Positions 1-6,333 of a stretch of DNA of 7,976 nt are shown one piece after another. The position numbers and the translations under genes are program-made. The notes beneath the pieces were generated by a model, which did not search any database, was not told where the DNA came from, and worked only from the letters and a program-made list of their open reading frames with translations. Within the stretch, counting starts at the first letter, position 1; every line of letters begins with the position of its first letter. Origin of the DNA: Eubacterium_B sp034180045 (lineage in GTDB: Bacteria > Bacillota > Clostridia > Peptostreptococcales > Anaerovoracaceae); contig JAXFOY010000003.1 of assembly GCA_034180045.1 (NCBI GenBank), positions 1 to 7,976 of the forward strand. The letters run 5' to 3'.

Positions 1-60
1 GATGTTTTTCTTTCCCTCGGTTAGAGGTTTAACATGATATACTTCTTTTTTCTTTGCCAT
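1..60 (-). CDS. Probable IS256-family transposase, N-terminal fragment (runs off the window)
   Basis: An ATG on the minus strand at 60 opens a frame reading MAKKKEVYHVKPLTEG and then KKNI before the window edge. An AGGAGG ribosome binding site lies at 75-70, nine bases upstream. From memory, a short Lys-rich start followed by a TEGKKNI-like stretch is how many clostridial IS256-type (mutator superfamily) transposases begin; such enzymes cut and paste the element with a DDE active site located further downstream. Only 20 residues are visible, so no catalytic residue can be checked. A candidate terminal repeat upstream fits the call. The gene follows guaA on the same strand and could receive read-through transcription from it. 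The coding call itself is firmer than the family call. Confidence 0.55.
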   Translation of the reverse strand, partial: MAKKKEVYHVKPLTEGKKNI

Positions 61-73
61 AATTAATAGCCTC

Positions 74-98
74 CTATGGTAATTAGATTCTACCATAG
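74..98 (-). promoter_or_regulatory. Hairpin in the transposase leader, touching the ribosome binding site
   Basis: CTATGGTA (74-81) and TACCATAG (91-98) are perfect 8-bp inverted repeats around a 9-base loop. On the minus strand the hairpin ends inside the AGGAGG site at 75-70, covering its first two bases. Transcripts entering from outside an insertion sequence are often kept from making transposase by such a structure; that role is inferred here. It could instead be a protein-binding dyad. Confidence 0.5.
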
Positions 99-113
99 AA
101 GGCTTGATTTTAA

Positions 114-139
114 TTTACAGACTTTTTCTCACACTCTCC
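114..139 (-). repeat. Candidate terminal inverted repeat of the IS256-like element
   Basis: On the minus strand this reads GGAGAGTGTGAGAAAAAGTC and continues with TGTAAA. It has the GTGT-plus-A-run character of IS256-group ends and lies where the end of the element should be, between guaA and the transposase leader. The other end and any target duplication are outside the window, so the boundary is approximate. Confidence 0.3.
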
Positions 140-172
140 GGCTATTTATAAGACTTTACAGCCTTTTTTTAA

Positions 173-1153
173 TCACTCCCACTCTATCGTTCCTGTCGGT
201 TTAGGCGTGAAGTCATACAGCACGCGGTTCACACCTTTTACCTCGCTTACAATGCGCTCCACTATGTGCCGCATCAGCTCGAACGGAATATTTTCAACTG
301 TTGCGCTCATGGCGTCTACTGTATTTACGGCTCTGATTATCACAGGCCACTCGAAGCTGCGTACACCGGCTTTGACACCTGTCGACTTGAAGTCAGGCAC
401 TATTGTGAAATACTGCCAAACCTTGCCCTCAAGACCGTTCTTTGCGAACTCCTCGCGAAGAATTGCATCAGACTCTCTAACCGCCTCAAGTCTATCCCTT
501 GTGATGGCGCCCGTGCAGCGAACGCCCAGTCCCGGGCCGGGGAATGGCTGCCTGTCAACCATATTTGATGGAAGCCCAAGTTCTCTGCCGACAACCCTAA
601 CCTCATCCTTAAATAAGAGTTTAATCGGCTCTACCAGTTCAAATTGCATATCTTCAGGAAGTCCGCCTACATTGTGATGCGCCTTTACCGGACCGCTTTC
701 CAATATATCGGGATATATCGTTCCCTGAGCAAGGAAATCTATGCCGTCAAGTTTTCGAGCCTCCTCTTCAAATACACGGATAAATTCGCCGCCGATAATC
801 TTACGCTTTTGTTCAGGCTCGTCAACACCGGCAAGCTTGTCCAAGAATCTGTCCGTTGCATCAACATAAACGAGATTCGCCTCCATTTTGTCACGAAACA
901 CCTTGATTACCTGTTCCGATTCACCTTTGCGAAGCAGTCCGTGGTTGACATGGACGCAGACGAGTTGCCTTCCTACCGCTTTTATCAAAAGTGCTGCTAC
1001 AACTGATGAATCAACACCGCCGGATAGTGCGAGAAGCACCTTGCGGTCGCCAATTTGCTCTCTCAGGAGCTTTAGCTGCTCATCTATAAATACTTTTGCC
1101 AGTTCCGGTGTTGTAATTCTTTCCATATTTTTCGGGCGTTTATTGTTTTCCAT
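173..1153 (-). CDS. guaA: GMP synthase ATP-pyrophosphatase subunit, lacking the amidotransferase domain
   Basis: This enzyme activates XMP with ATP and aminates it to GMP, the last step of guanine nucleotide synthesis, in the cytoplasm. The 326-residue protein carries the PP-loop SGGVDSS at residues 44-50, the NHGLLRKGE stretch at 70-78, the QGTIYPDILES segment near 143-153, the DRQPFPGPGLGVRC motif at 200-213 and the family's C-terminal TGTIEWE. The ATP-pyrophosphatase and dimerisation domains are therefore complete. The usual bacterial GuaA is about 510 residues because it begins with a class I glutamine amidotransferase domain; that domain is wholly absent, as in the split archaeal enzyme. 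The start is well supported by AGGAGG at 1164-1159, five bases upstream, so this is not an artefact of a misplaced start. No strong terminator follows. It may use free ammonia or a separately encoded amidotransferase subunit. The family call is secure. Confidence 0.93.
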   Translation of the reverse strand: MENNKRPKNMERITTPELAKVFIDEQLKLLREQIGDRKVLLALSGGVDSSVVAALLIKAVGRQLVCVHVNHGLLRKGESEQVIKVFRDKMEANLVYVDATDRFLDKLAGVDEPEQKRKIIGGEFIRVFEEEARKLDGIDFLAQGTIYPDILESGPVKAHHNVGGLPEDMQFELVEPIKLLFKDEVRVVGRELGLPSNMVDRQPFPGPGLGVRCTGAITRDRLEAVRESDAILREEFAKNGLEGKVWQYFTIVPDFKSTGVKAGVRSFEWPVIIRAVNTVDAMSATVENIPFELMRHIVERIVSEVKGVNRVLYDFTPKPTGTIEWE

Positions 1154-1165
1154 TTGTTCCTCCTG

Positions 1166-2002
1166 AATTTATATATATTAGAATTTATAATATAGCTGTT
1201 TTCATGTTTTTACGGGTTTTATACCGCCTTGCCACTCGCAATCTCGATTAAATACCGGTTATATATCTTGCGTAGCCGGAGCCAAGAAAGAAATGTAGTC
1301 GTCCGCATCTTCGGCATAATAGAAGCTACATTTAGCAACAGTTTTTTAGGAATTTCTCTTTCCTCCTGTATTTTCTTGCCATTTAACTGCATGTCTATTA
1401 CATCCGAAATTTACCCGTTAAAGCTTACATCTTTAGAAGCAAATTCAGCCGCCCGGATTTTGATTATAGAATTATACATAGCCTTCCCGCTGGGTATACG
1501 CGCTTCCAACCGGCAGTAACTTTGCAGCAAAAAAATATACAAAAGTCAAGCTGACTCTCCGTTTAGTATGTCATTTGCAAGCGCCGCACTTACATACGCA
1601 TATAGCTGCCCTTACATCAACATCCTTACACTTTGCAAATGTCAAAACATCCGTTTCTGAGATTTTCACATTTAGCATAAGCGGTGTTTGCGGTCCAAAC
1701 ATCTACCTCCCTAAGTTTGCACTTACAAAGTCGGCAAAGCCCGTCAAATCATTATAATCGGCCCATCGTGCATATGAATATATGTAAATATATGTCATCT
1801 TCTTTGCGCTTAAGCCGCAGATGTTCCGCTCGTTTACCTTAATCATTCTTAATTTGCGGTAAATGTCACCGGATTTGCCCAAGACCTCCAAAAGCCTCGT
1901 GTAGGTAAATATAAAGGCTGCCAGCCCGCCTGTCACAACTACGAGCTTTGCTGTTAAATCTTAAATTTATAAATATTATACCACTTATATACCGCTTTAT
2001 GA
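1166..2002. other. Long stretch without an intact gene, between hcp and guaA
   Basis: About 840 bp separate the hcp terminator from the guaA ribosome binding site. No open frame here has both a good ribosome binding site and a recognisable product. Near 1171-1195 it is very AT-rich, with several TATAAT-like hexamers on the minus strand that may include the guaA promoter, but no convincing -35 accompanies them. I saw no tRNA, rRNA or CRISPR structure and no clear purine riboswitch fold. The 1571-1960 part may be a decayed gene, described separately. Confidence 0.6.
1571..1960 (-). pseudogene. Possible decayed coding sequence of unknown family
   Basis: One minus-strand frame stays open from 1960 to 1571 except for a single TAG at 1705-1703. 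Its first part reads like ordinary protein, for example VVVTGGLAAFIFTYTRLLEV and then LGKSGDIYRKLRMIKVNER. Near 1605-1570 another frame gives the protein-like YVSAALANDILNGESA, which suggests a frameshift near 1605. Further protein-like fragments, such as a YYAEDADDYISFLAP stretch near 1310-1265, occur in other frames toward guaA. Together these hint at a former gene broken by stops and frameshifts. I do not recognise the family, and it could be chance open frame. Confidence 0.3.
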
Positions 2003-2046
2003 AACAATAAAATTGAGGTGTCAAGCAAATCTTGCTCAGCACCTCA
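2001..2046 (-). terminator. Rho-independent terminator of hcp
   Basis: On the minus strand, TGAGGTG (2046-2040) pairs with CACCTCA (2020-2014). Further pairing inside comes from GAGCAA against TTGCTT-type arms around a short loop. The hairpin is followed at once by TTTTATTGTTT. It lies about 40 bases past the hcp stop codon. Confidence 0.8.
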
Positions 2047-2085
2047 GCCGCTTCACATTATTCGGTTTTAGCCATTTTTACAAAA

Positions 2086-3732
2086 TTACTGTCCAAAGAA
2101 GAGTTTCATATCTTCTTCAACCGTTCCCATCGGTGCAAGTCCAAAGTTTTCAACAAGTACCTTTGTAACATTCGGTGATAAAAATGCAGGAAGCGTCGGT
2201 CCGATATGAATATTCTTTACGCCCAGATATAAAAGTGATAATAATACGATTACCGCTTTTTGCTCATACCAAGCGATATTGTATACGATTGGCAGCTCAT
2301 TTATATCATTTAGCTCGAAGATTTCCTTCAGCTTCAAAGCGATTAGAGCAAGTGAGTATGAATCGTTGCACTGTCCTGCATCCAGAACTCTTGGAATTCC
2401 GTTAATGTCGCCAAGACCCAATTTGTTATATTTATATTTTGCGCAGCCTGCCGTAAGAATAACAGTGTCAGGTGCAAGTGCCTTTGCGAAATCTGTATAG
2501 TAGTTTCTTGATTTCATTCTGCCGTCGCAGCCCGCCATTACCACAAACTTTTTGATTGCTCCGCTCTTAACCGCTTCAACAACCTGCTCGGCAAGCGCAA
2601 ATACCTGCTCGTGAGCAAATCCGCCAACTATCGTTCCCTTTTCTATTTCTGTCGGTGCCTTGCACTGCTTTGCCTGTTCTATCAAAGCGCTGAAATCTTT
2701 TGTTTCTCCGTATCCTCCGCCGATATGTTTGCAGCCCGGAAAACCTGCCGCACCTGTTGTCCAAAGTCTGTCCTTATAGCTGTCCTTAGGCGGAACTATG
2801 CAGTTAGTTGTCATTAGTATAGGCCCGTTAAAACTTTCGAATTCTTCCTTTTGTTTCCACCAGGCATTTCCATAATTTCCTACGAGATTATCGTATTTTT
2901 TGAATGCAGGATAATAGTTTGCCGGCAGCATCTCAGAATGCGTGTAAACATCAACACCGGTTCCCTTTGTTTGTTCAAGAAGCATCTCAAGATCGCGCAA
3001 ATCATGGCCTGAAACGAGTATGCCCGGGTTATTTCTAACACCAAGCTGAACTGTTGTTATTTCCGGATTTCCGTAAGCTCCAGTGTTTGCCTTGTCTAAA
3101 AGTGCCATGCCTGAAACTCCGACTCTTCCCGTTTCAAGTGTAAGTGCAATAAGCTCCTCCACCGTCAAAGAATCGTCGAGTGTCTTGGCAAGCGCTTCCT
3201 GCATAAATCTATCTACATCGGCATCCGATTCCAACAAAGCATTCGCGTGCTTGCTGTATGCCGCAAGTCCCTTTAATCCGTAAGTAATAAGCTCTCTGAG
3301 AGAACGAACGTCTTCGTCCTTTGTAGCTAAAACTCCAACCTCTGTAGCTTTTGCCATGATTGTAAGCTGCGTTCTGTCTTCGGTATACCATTTTGCTGCC
3401 GCAGGCAGAGCCGAAGTATCATCAAGCTTTTCCATAAGCTCGCGTTTTGCCTTTAGTGTCAAAAGGATTCTATCCTCTATGTAGCTATCATCAAAGTTTG
3501 CATTTGTAATTGTAACAAACAGATTGAACGAAACCATCTGGTCTATTTCCGTTCCGACTTCTTTTCCTTCCTCTCTGGCTGCACATGCTACTGCTGAAAG
3601 TCCCTTTGTAACATAAACAAGCACATCCTGAAGCCCTGAAACTTCTGCCGTTTTTCCACAGACACCCTGCATTGTGCAACCTTTTCCTCCTGCGGTTTCC
3701 TGACATTGATAACAAAACATTTTATTTTCCAT
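2086..3732 (-). CDS. hcp: Hydroxylamine reductase / hybrid cluster protein, class I
   Basis: Hcp is a cytoplasmic iron-sulfur protein that reduces hydroxylamine and nitric oxide and takes part in nitrosative-stress defence and protein S-nitrosylation. The start is placed at MENKMFCYQC (3732), with GAGG just upstream; the open frame extends 18 codons further without support. The 548-residue protein shows the N-terminal cluster motif C7-x2-C10-x8-C19-x5-C25, the spacing of the class I enzymes of anaerobes that bind a [4Fe-4S] cluster there. The ligands of the hybrid Fe-S-O cluster all have counterparts of those known in Desulfovibrio: H243, E267, C311, C402 (the persulfide position), C430, C455, E490 and K492. 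Nothing is missing, so it should be active. It is transcribed alone, away from the Fur-family gene, with its own promoter and terminator. No hcr-type reductase partner is present. Confidence 0.96.
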   Translation of the reverse strand: MENKMFCYQCQETAGGKGCTMQGVCGKTAEVSGLQDVLVYVTKGLSAVACAAREEGKEVGTEIDQMVSFNLFVTITNANFDDSYIEDRILLTLKAKRELMEKLDDTSALPAAAKWYTEDRTQLTIMAKATEVGVLATKDEDVRSLRELITYGLKGLAAYSKHANALLESDADVDRFMQEALAKTLDDSLTVEELIALTLETGRVGVSGMALLDKANTGAYGNPEITTVQLGVRNNPGILVSGHDLRDLEMLLEQTKGTGVDVYTHSEMLPANYYPAFKKYDNLVGNYGNAWWKQKEEFESFNGPILMTTNCIVPPKDSYKDRLWTTGAAGFPGCKHIGGGYGETKDFSALIEQAKQCKAPTEIEKGTIVGGFAHEQVFALAEQVVEAVKSGAIKKFVVMAGCDGRMKSRNYYTDFAKALAPDTVILTAGCAKYKYNKLGLGDINGIPRVLDAGQCNDSYSLALIALKLKEIFELNDINELPIVYNIAWYEQKAVIVLLSLLYLGVKNIHIGPTLPAFLSPNVTKVLVENFGLAPMGTVEEDMKLFFGQ

Positions 3733-3785
3733 CTTTTCCTCTTTTCTATATTTCAACCGATAAATATATTTTATTTCATGTGCCA

Positions 3786-3791
3786 ATTATA
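3786..3791 (-). promoter_or_regulatory. hcp promoter, -10 element
   Basis: A perfect TATAAT on the minus strand at 3791-3786 predicts a start near 3779, giving a leader of about 46 bases to the hcp ATG. The hexamer 17 bases upstream (CAGTCG) is a poor -35, as expected of an activator-dependent promoter. Confidence 0.6.
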
Positions 3792-3812
3792 TTTGACTCG
3801 AGGCGGTGCGAC

Positions 3813-3828
3813 TGTAACAAATGTTACA
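3813..3828. promoter_or_regulatory. CRP/FNR-family operator upstream of hcp
   Basis: TGTAACAAATGTTACA has perfect 6-bp arms around four bases and the 16-bp TGTnA-N6-TnACA geometry of CRP/FNR-family sites. Its centre lies 41.5 bases upstream of the start predicted from the TATAAT, the standard class II activation position. Nitric-oxide-responsive members of this family (HcpR, NnrR, DNR types) are known to control hcp genes, so such a regulator is the likely ligand. None is encoded in the window. Confidence 0.7.
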
Positions 3829-3870
3829 ATTTAGAACTTTTATCGAAAATTTTTTATGTCCTCACCAATT

Positions 3871-3885
3871 TGAAAATGATTTTCA
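3871..3885. promoter_or_regulatory. Fur-family operator 1
   Basis: TGAAAATGATTTTCA is a perfect 7-1-7 palindrome, the layout of Fur, Zur and PerR boxes. It sits two bases upstream of the -35 of the Fur-family gene. The half-site TGAAAAT differs from the Bacillus Fur (TGATAAT), PerR (TTATAAT) and Zur (TCGTAAT) half-sites. Confidence 0.75.
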
Positions 3886-3887
3886 TA

Positions 3888-3916
3888 TTGACTATAGTCT
3901 CATATCGTTATAATAT
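3888..3916 (+). promoter_or_regulatory. Promoter of the Fur-family gene and metal-uptake operon
   Basis: TTGACT at 3888-3893 is a near-consensus -35. Two -10 choices overlap: TATAAT at 3909-3914 with a short 15-base spacer, or TAATAT at 3911-3916 with the ideal 17-base spacer. The element lies between the two Fur-type boxes, and the second box covers the start region, so repression by steric block is expected. Confidence 0.65.
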
Positions 3917-3930
3917 GAAAATGGTTTTCA
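3916..3930. promoter_or_regulatory. Fur-family operator 2
   Basis: TGAAAATGGTTTTCA matches operator 1 in 14 of 15 positions, differing only at the base after the centre. It overlaps the -10 and start region and ends shortly before the ribosome binding site. Centre-to-centre distance to operator 1 is 45 bp. Confidence 0.72.
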
Positions 3931-3949
3931 ATTTGGAAGGGATGTTTTT

Positions 3950-4378
3950 ATGAAAAAGAAAGGACAATATCAGACAAGTCAGCGTAAGGAGCTTCAAAAT
4001 TACTTACAAACAATTGAAGGAAAACACATTACGGTGGCAGATATTTGCGAGCATTTTAACGCTCAAGGTAAAACTATCGGCACATCTACGGTTTACCGCC
4101 AACTGGAGCGCATGGTTGATGATGGAATAGTCGATAAATATATCGTCGATTCAACCAGCCCTGCCTGCTTTGTATATGTCGGTGACCACGATAGCATGCA
4201 CGAGCATCGATATTATCACTGTAAATGTGAAAAGTGCGGCGAACTTATTCACATTAAATGCGATGAAATGAAAAATATCGAAGCTCACCTTCTAAAAGAG
4301 CATAATTTTATTTTTGATAATCTACGCACCGTATTTTACGGAGTTTGCGAGAATTGCCGGGATAAATTATCTCTTTGA
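3950..4378 (+). CDS. Fur-family metal-responsive repressor, probably zinc-sensing (Zur-like)
   Basis: This 142-residue cytoplasmic protein has the Fur-family layout. A winged-helix DNA-binding half holds ITVADICEHFNAQG near 27-40 and STVYRQLERMVDDGIV near 46-61. A dimerisation and metal-binding half follows, with a His-rich HEHRYYHCKCEKCG segment at 84-97. The pairs C93-x2-C96 and C133-x2-C136 form the structural zinc site of the family, and H84, H86 and H90 are candidate sensing ligands. GGAAGG at 3935-3940 serves as ribosome binding site. It heads an operon with a metal ABC transporter and has two operators around its own promoter, so it most likely represses itself and the uptake genes when metal is abundant. 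The His-rich binding protein next door favours zinc; iron or manganese is not excluded by sequence alone. Confidence 0.88.
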   Translation: MKKKGQYQTSQRKELQNYLQTIEGKHITVADICEHFNAQGKTIGTSTVYRQLERMVDDGIVDKYIVDSTSPACFVYVGDHDSMHEHRYYHCKCEKCGELIHIKCDEMKNIEAHLLKEHNFIFDNLRTVFYGVCENCRDKLSL

Positions 4379-4395
4379 TGCACGAGGGCAGGCGT

Positions 4396-4414
4396 ATAAC
4401 ATGCCTTATGTTAT
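4396..4414 (+). other. Small inverted repeat between regulator and transporter genes
   Basis: ATAACAT (4396-4402) and ATGTTAT (4408-4414) form a 7-bp stem with a 5-base loop in the 99-base gap before znuA. It is AT-rich and followed only by a loose T/A stretch, so it is a weak terminator at best. It could tune read-through or mRNA stability in the operon. Confidence 0.35.
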
Positions 4415-4477
4415 TTATATCTACCTTTATGCGAACTGATTTGCTCTGCAAAGTTATTTATTTTTTTGGAGGACATG

Positions 4478-5617
4478 ATGAAAAAAACTATTACTTTATT
4501 GCTCATAGCTATTATGACGGTTTGTGCACTCAGCGGTTGCGGCAAGACCAAAGGCAGCGATACCACAAACGGTAAAATTAAAGTTGTTACAACTATTTTC
4601 CCTCAGTATGATTGGGTTAAGCAAATACTCGGAGATAAGTCAGACAAGGTTGACCTCACACTTCTCATAAATAAGGGCGTTGATTTACACAGCTACCAGC
4701 CATCGACTTCGGATATCGCCAAAATTTCCGAGGCGGATTTATTTATATATGTCGGCGGTGAGTCTGACGAATGGGTAGATGCCGTTTTGAAGCAGACAAA
4801 GAACAAAAATTTGAAAGTAATCAATCTGATGGATATCCTTGGAGATAACGTTGTTGAAGAAGAGCTAAAAGAAGGAATGCAGGAGAGCAAACACCATCAC
4901 GACGAAGACGAAAAGCATGATGATGCTAAACATGAAGACAAACATGACGATCATGACGACCATGACGATGCTAAGCACGAGGACAAGCATGATGATCATG
5001 ACGATGCTAAGCACGAGGATAAGCATGACGACCATGACGGCGATGGCGATAAGCATCATCACCACGATGGTGAAAAACCGGAAAATGATGAACATGTTTG
5101 GCTTTCTCTAAGGAATGCAAAGCTGATTTGTGGTAAAATAGAAGAGGCTTTATCCGAAATTGACAAGGACAATACTGAAACATATAAGAAGAATTACGAG
5201 AATTATGCTAAAAAGCTTGACGAACTTGATGGTAAGTATAAATCAACTATAGAAAGTTCCAAATACAAAACCGTTATTTTCGGAGATCGCTTTCCGTTCC
5301 GCTATTTAGTAAAAGATTACAACCTTGATTACTTTGCGGCATTTGTGGGCTGTTCAGCAGAATCCGAGGCAAGCTTTGATACAATTACCTTCTTGGCTAA
5401 CAAAACAGATGCTTTAGGTATAAATAATATCCTTACCATAGAAGGTGCTAAGCACAAAATTGCGGATACTATTATAGAGAACACAAAAAACAAAAATCAA
5501 AAAGTTCTAACTATGGATTCTATGCAATCAACTACAAGCAAAGATATTGAGAGCGGAGCAAGCTATCTCGGTATCATGGAAAAGAACCTTGAGGTGCTGA
5601 AACAAGCACTTAACTAG
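4478..5617 (+). CDS. znuA: Zinc ABC transporter substrate-binding lipoprotein (ZnuA/AdcA-like)
   Basis: This cluster A-I metal-binding lipoprotein captures metal outside the membrane and delivers it to the permease. The start is ATG 4478, because GGAGG at 4468-4472 lies five bases from it and only two from the ATG at 4475. The 379-residue protein has a signal peptide ending in the lipobox LSGC with C21 as lipid anchor. First-lobe motifs include a likely ligand H71 in GVDLHSYQPS and the YVGGESDEWV stretch near 91-100. A His/Asp-rich loop at 138-196 contains 18 histidines and three copies of DAKHEDKHDDHD. The second conserved ligand is H206 in DEHVWLS. The usual third His region reads FGDRFPFRYL (268-277), as I recall from a Firmicute subgroup. 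The ribosome binding site of the next gene overlaps the stop. The His-rich loop is typical of zinc rather than manganese binders. Confidence 0.92.
   Translation: MKKTITLLLIAIMTVCALSGCGKTKGSDTTNGKIKVVTTIFPQYDWVKQILGDKSDKVDLTLLINKGVDLHSYQPSTSDIAKISEADLFIYVGGESDEWVDAVLKQTKNKNLKVINLMDILGDNVVEEELKEGMQESKHHHDEDEKHDDAKHEDKHDDHDDHDDAKHEDKHDDHDDAKHEDKHDDHDGDGDKHHHHDGEKPENDEHVWLSLRNAKLICGKIEEALSEIDKDNTETYKKNYENYAKKLDELDGKYKSTIESSKYKTVIFGDRFPFRYLVKDYNLDYFAAFVGCSAESEASFDTITFLANKTDALGINNILTIEGAKHKIADTIIENTKNKNQKVLTMDSMQSTTSKDIESGASYLGIMEKNLEVLKQALN
4922..5038 (+). repeat. Coding tandem repeat, 36-bp units, in the ZnuA metal-binding loop
   Basis: Three consecutive units encode DAKHEDKHDDHD at residues 149-163, 164-175 and 176-187. 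The first unit is 45 bp because it has an extra DHD; the others are 36 bp. The copies differ mainly at third codon positions (AAA/AAG, GAA/GAG, CAT/CAC), which indicates older duplication with selection for the peptide. Copy number may vary between strains without breaking the frame. Confidence 0.85.
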
Positions 5618-5626
5618 GAGGATGAA

Positions 5627-6331
5627 ATGGCGCAAATCACCTGTCAAAATGTATCGCTTGGATATGATTCCAAGATTATAAGCGAAAATCTCAGTTTTGA
5701 GGTAAACGAAGGCGACTACCTTTGTATTGTCGGAGAAAACGGCTCGGGCAAAAGCACGCTTATGAAGAGTCTTCTGGGCTTAATACCCATCCTGGGTGGA
5801 AAAATTGAAACGGGTGATGGCGTCAAAGCTAAAGAAATAGGATATCTTCCGCAACAAACACTAGTACAACGCGACTTTCCGGCATCTGTGAGAGAAGTTG
5901 TTCTCTCCGGATGCCAGGGACGTAGCGGAATACGACCGTTCTATTCTAAGCAAGATAAAGCCCTTGCTGTTCGGAGCATGGAAAGAATGGGAATTTCTGA
6001 TTTATCAAAACGCTGCTATCGAGAACTTTCAGGAGGTCAACAGCAGCGTGTTTTACTTGCGCGCGCCCTTTGTGCTACCCAAAAATTACTTCTTCTTGAC
6101 GAACCGGTCTCCGGTCTTGACCCTAAAGTCACAGTCGAAATGTATCAGGCTATAAAAGACTTAAATGACGATGGCATTACAGTTATCATGATTTCACATG
6201 ATGTGTCTGCGGCAACCAAGTATGCCAGTCATATTTTACATATGGCAAGTTCCTCCGTGTTCTTCGGAACTTGCGAAGAATACAAAAACAGTCCTATGGG
6301 GCAGTACTTCCTGGAAAGAGAAAGGCTATAG
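5627..6331 (+). CDS. znuC: Zinc ABC transporter ATP-binding protein (ZnuC-like)
   Basis: This 234-residue ATPase sits on the cytoplasmic face of the transporter and couples ATP hydrolysis to import. All motifs are intact: Walker A GENGSGKST (36-44), Q-loop YLPQQ (73-77), ABC signature LSGGQ (134-138), Walker B LLLLDEP (154-160) and the switch histidine H191 in ISHD. The length is normal for the ZnuC/MntB/AdcC group. AGGAGG at 5616-5621 overlaps the preceding stop codon and lies five bases from the ATG, so translation is probably coupled to that of the binding protein. The permease gene starts two bases after its stop. The family is certain; the metal is inferred from the operon. Confidence 0.94.
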   Translation: MAQITCQNVSLGYDSKIISENLSFEVNEGDYLCIVGENGSGKSTLMKSLLGLIPILGGKIETGDGVKAKEIGYLPQQTLVQRDFPASVREVVLSGCQGRSGIRPFYSKQDKALAVRSMERMGISDLSKRCYRELSGGQQQRVLLARALCATQKLLLLDEPVSGLDPKVTVEMYQAIKDLNDDGITVIMISHDVSAATKYASHILHMASSSVFFGTCEEYKNSPMGQYFLERERL

Positions 6332-6333
6332 CC

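Noticed and set aside
140..172. Terminator after guaA formed by GGCT and AGCC.
   Set aside because: The stem is only four base pairs. The T-run lies on the plus strand, the wrong side for guaA.
207..1166. Several plus-strand open frames across guaA.
   Set aside because: They are antisense to a clear, motif-complete guaA and have no ribosome binding sites or family features.
1166..1260. Purine riboswitch upstream of guaA.
   Set aside because: The leader is short and AT-rich, and I could not find the three-stem core with its conserved junction bases.
3733..3786. Upstream extension of hcp by 18 codons to an ATG at 3786.
   Set aside because: The extension lies in the predicted leader and overlaps the -10 element; the ATG at 3732 has a ribosome binding site and gives the family's usual N-terminus beginning just before the Cys motif.
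4375..4575. A 66-codon plus-strand frame starting at TTG and overlapping the regulator stop and the znuA start.
   Set aside because: No ribosome binding site, a rare start codon, and its second half lies within the znuA signal sequence in another frame; the product is unlike any protein I know.
4865..5095. A minus-strand frame of 76 codons rich in Val, Ile and Met that looks like a membrane protein.
   Set aside because: It is the antisense image of the repeated His/Asp codons of znuA, where CAT/GAC complements read as Met/Val, with no start signal.
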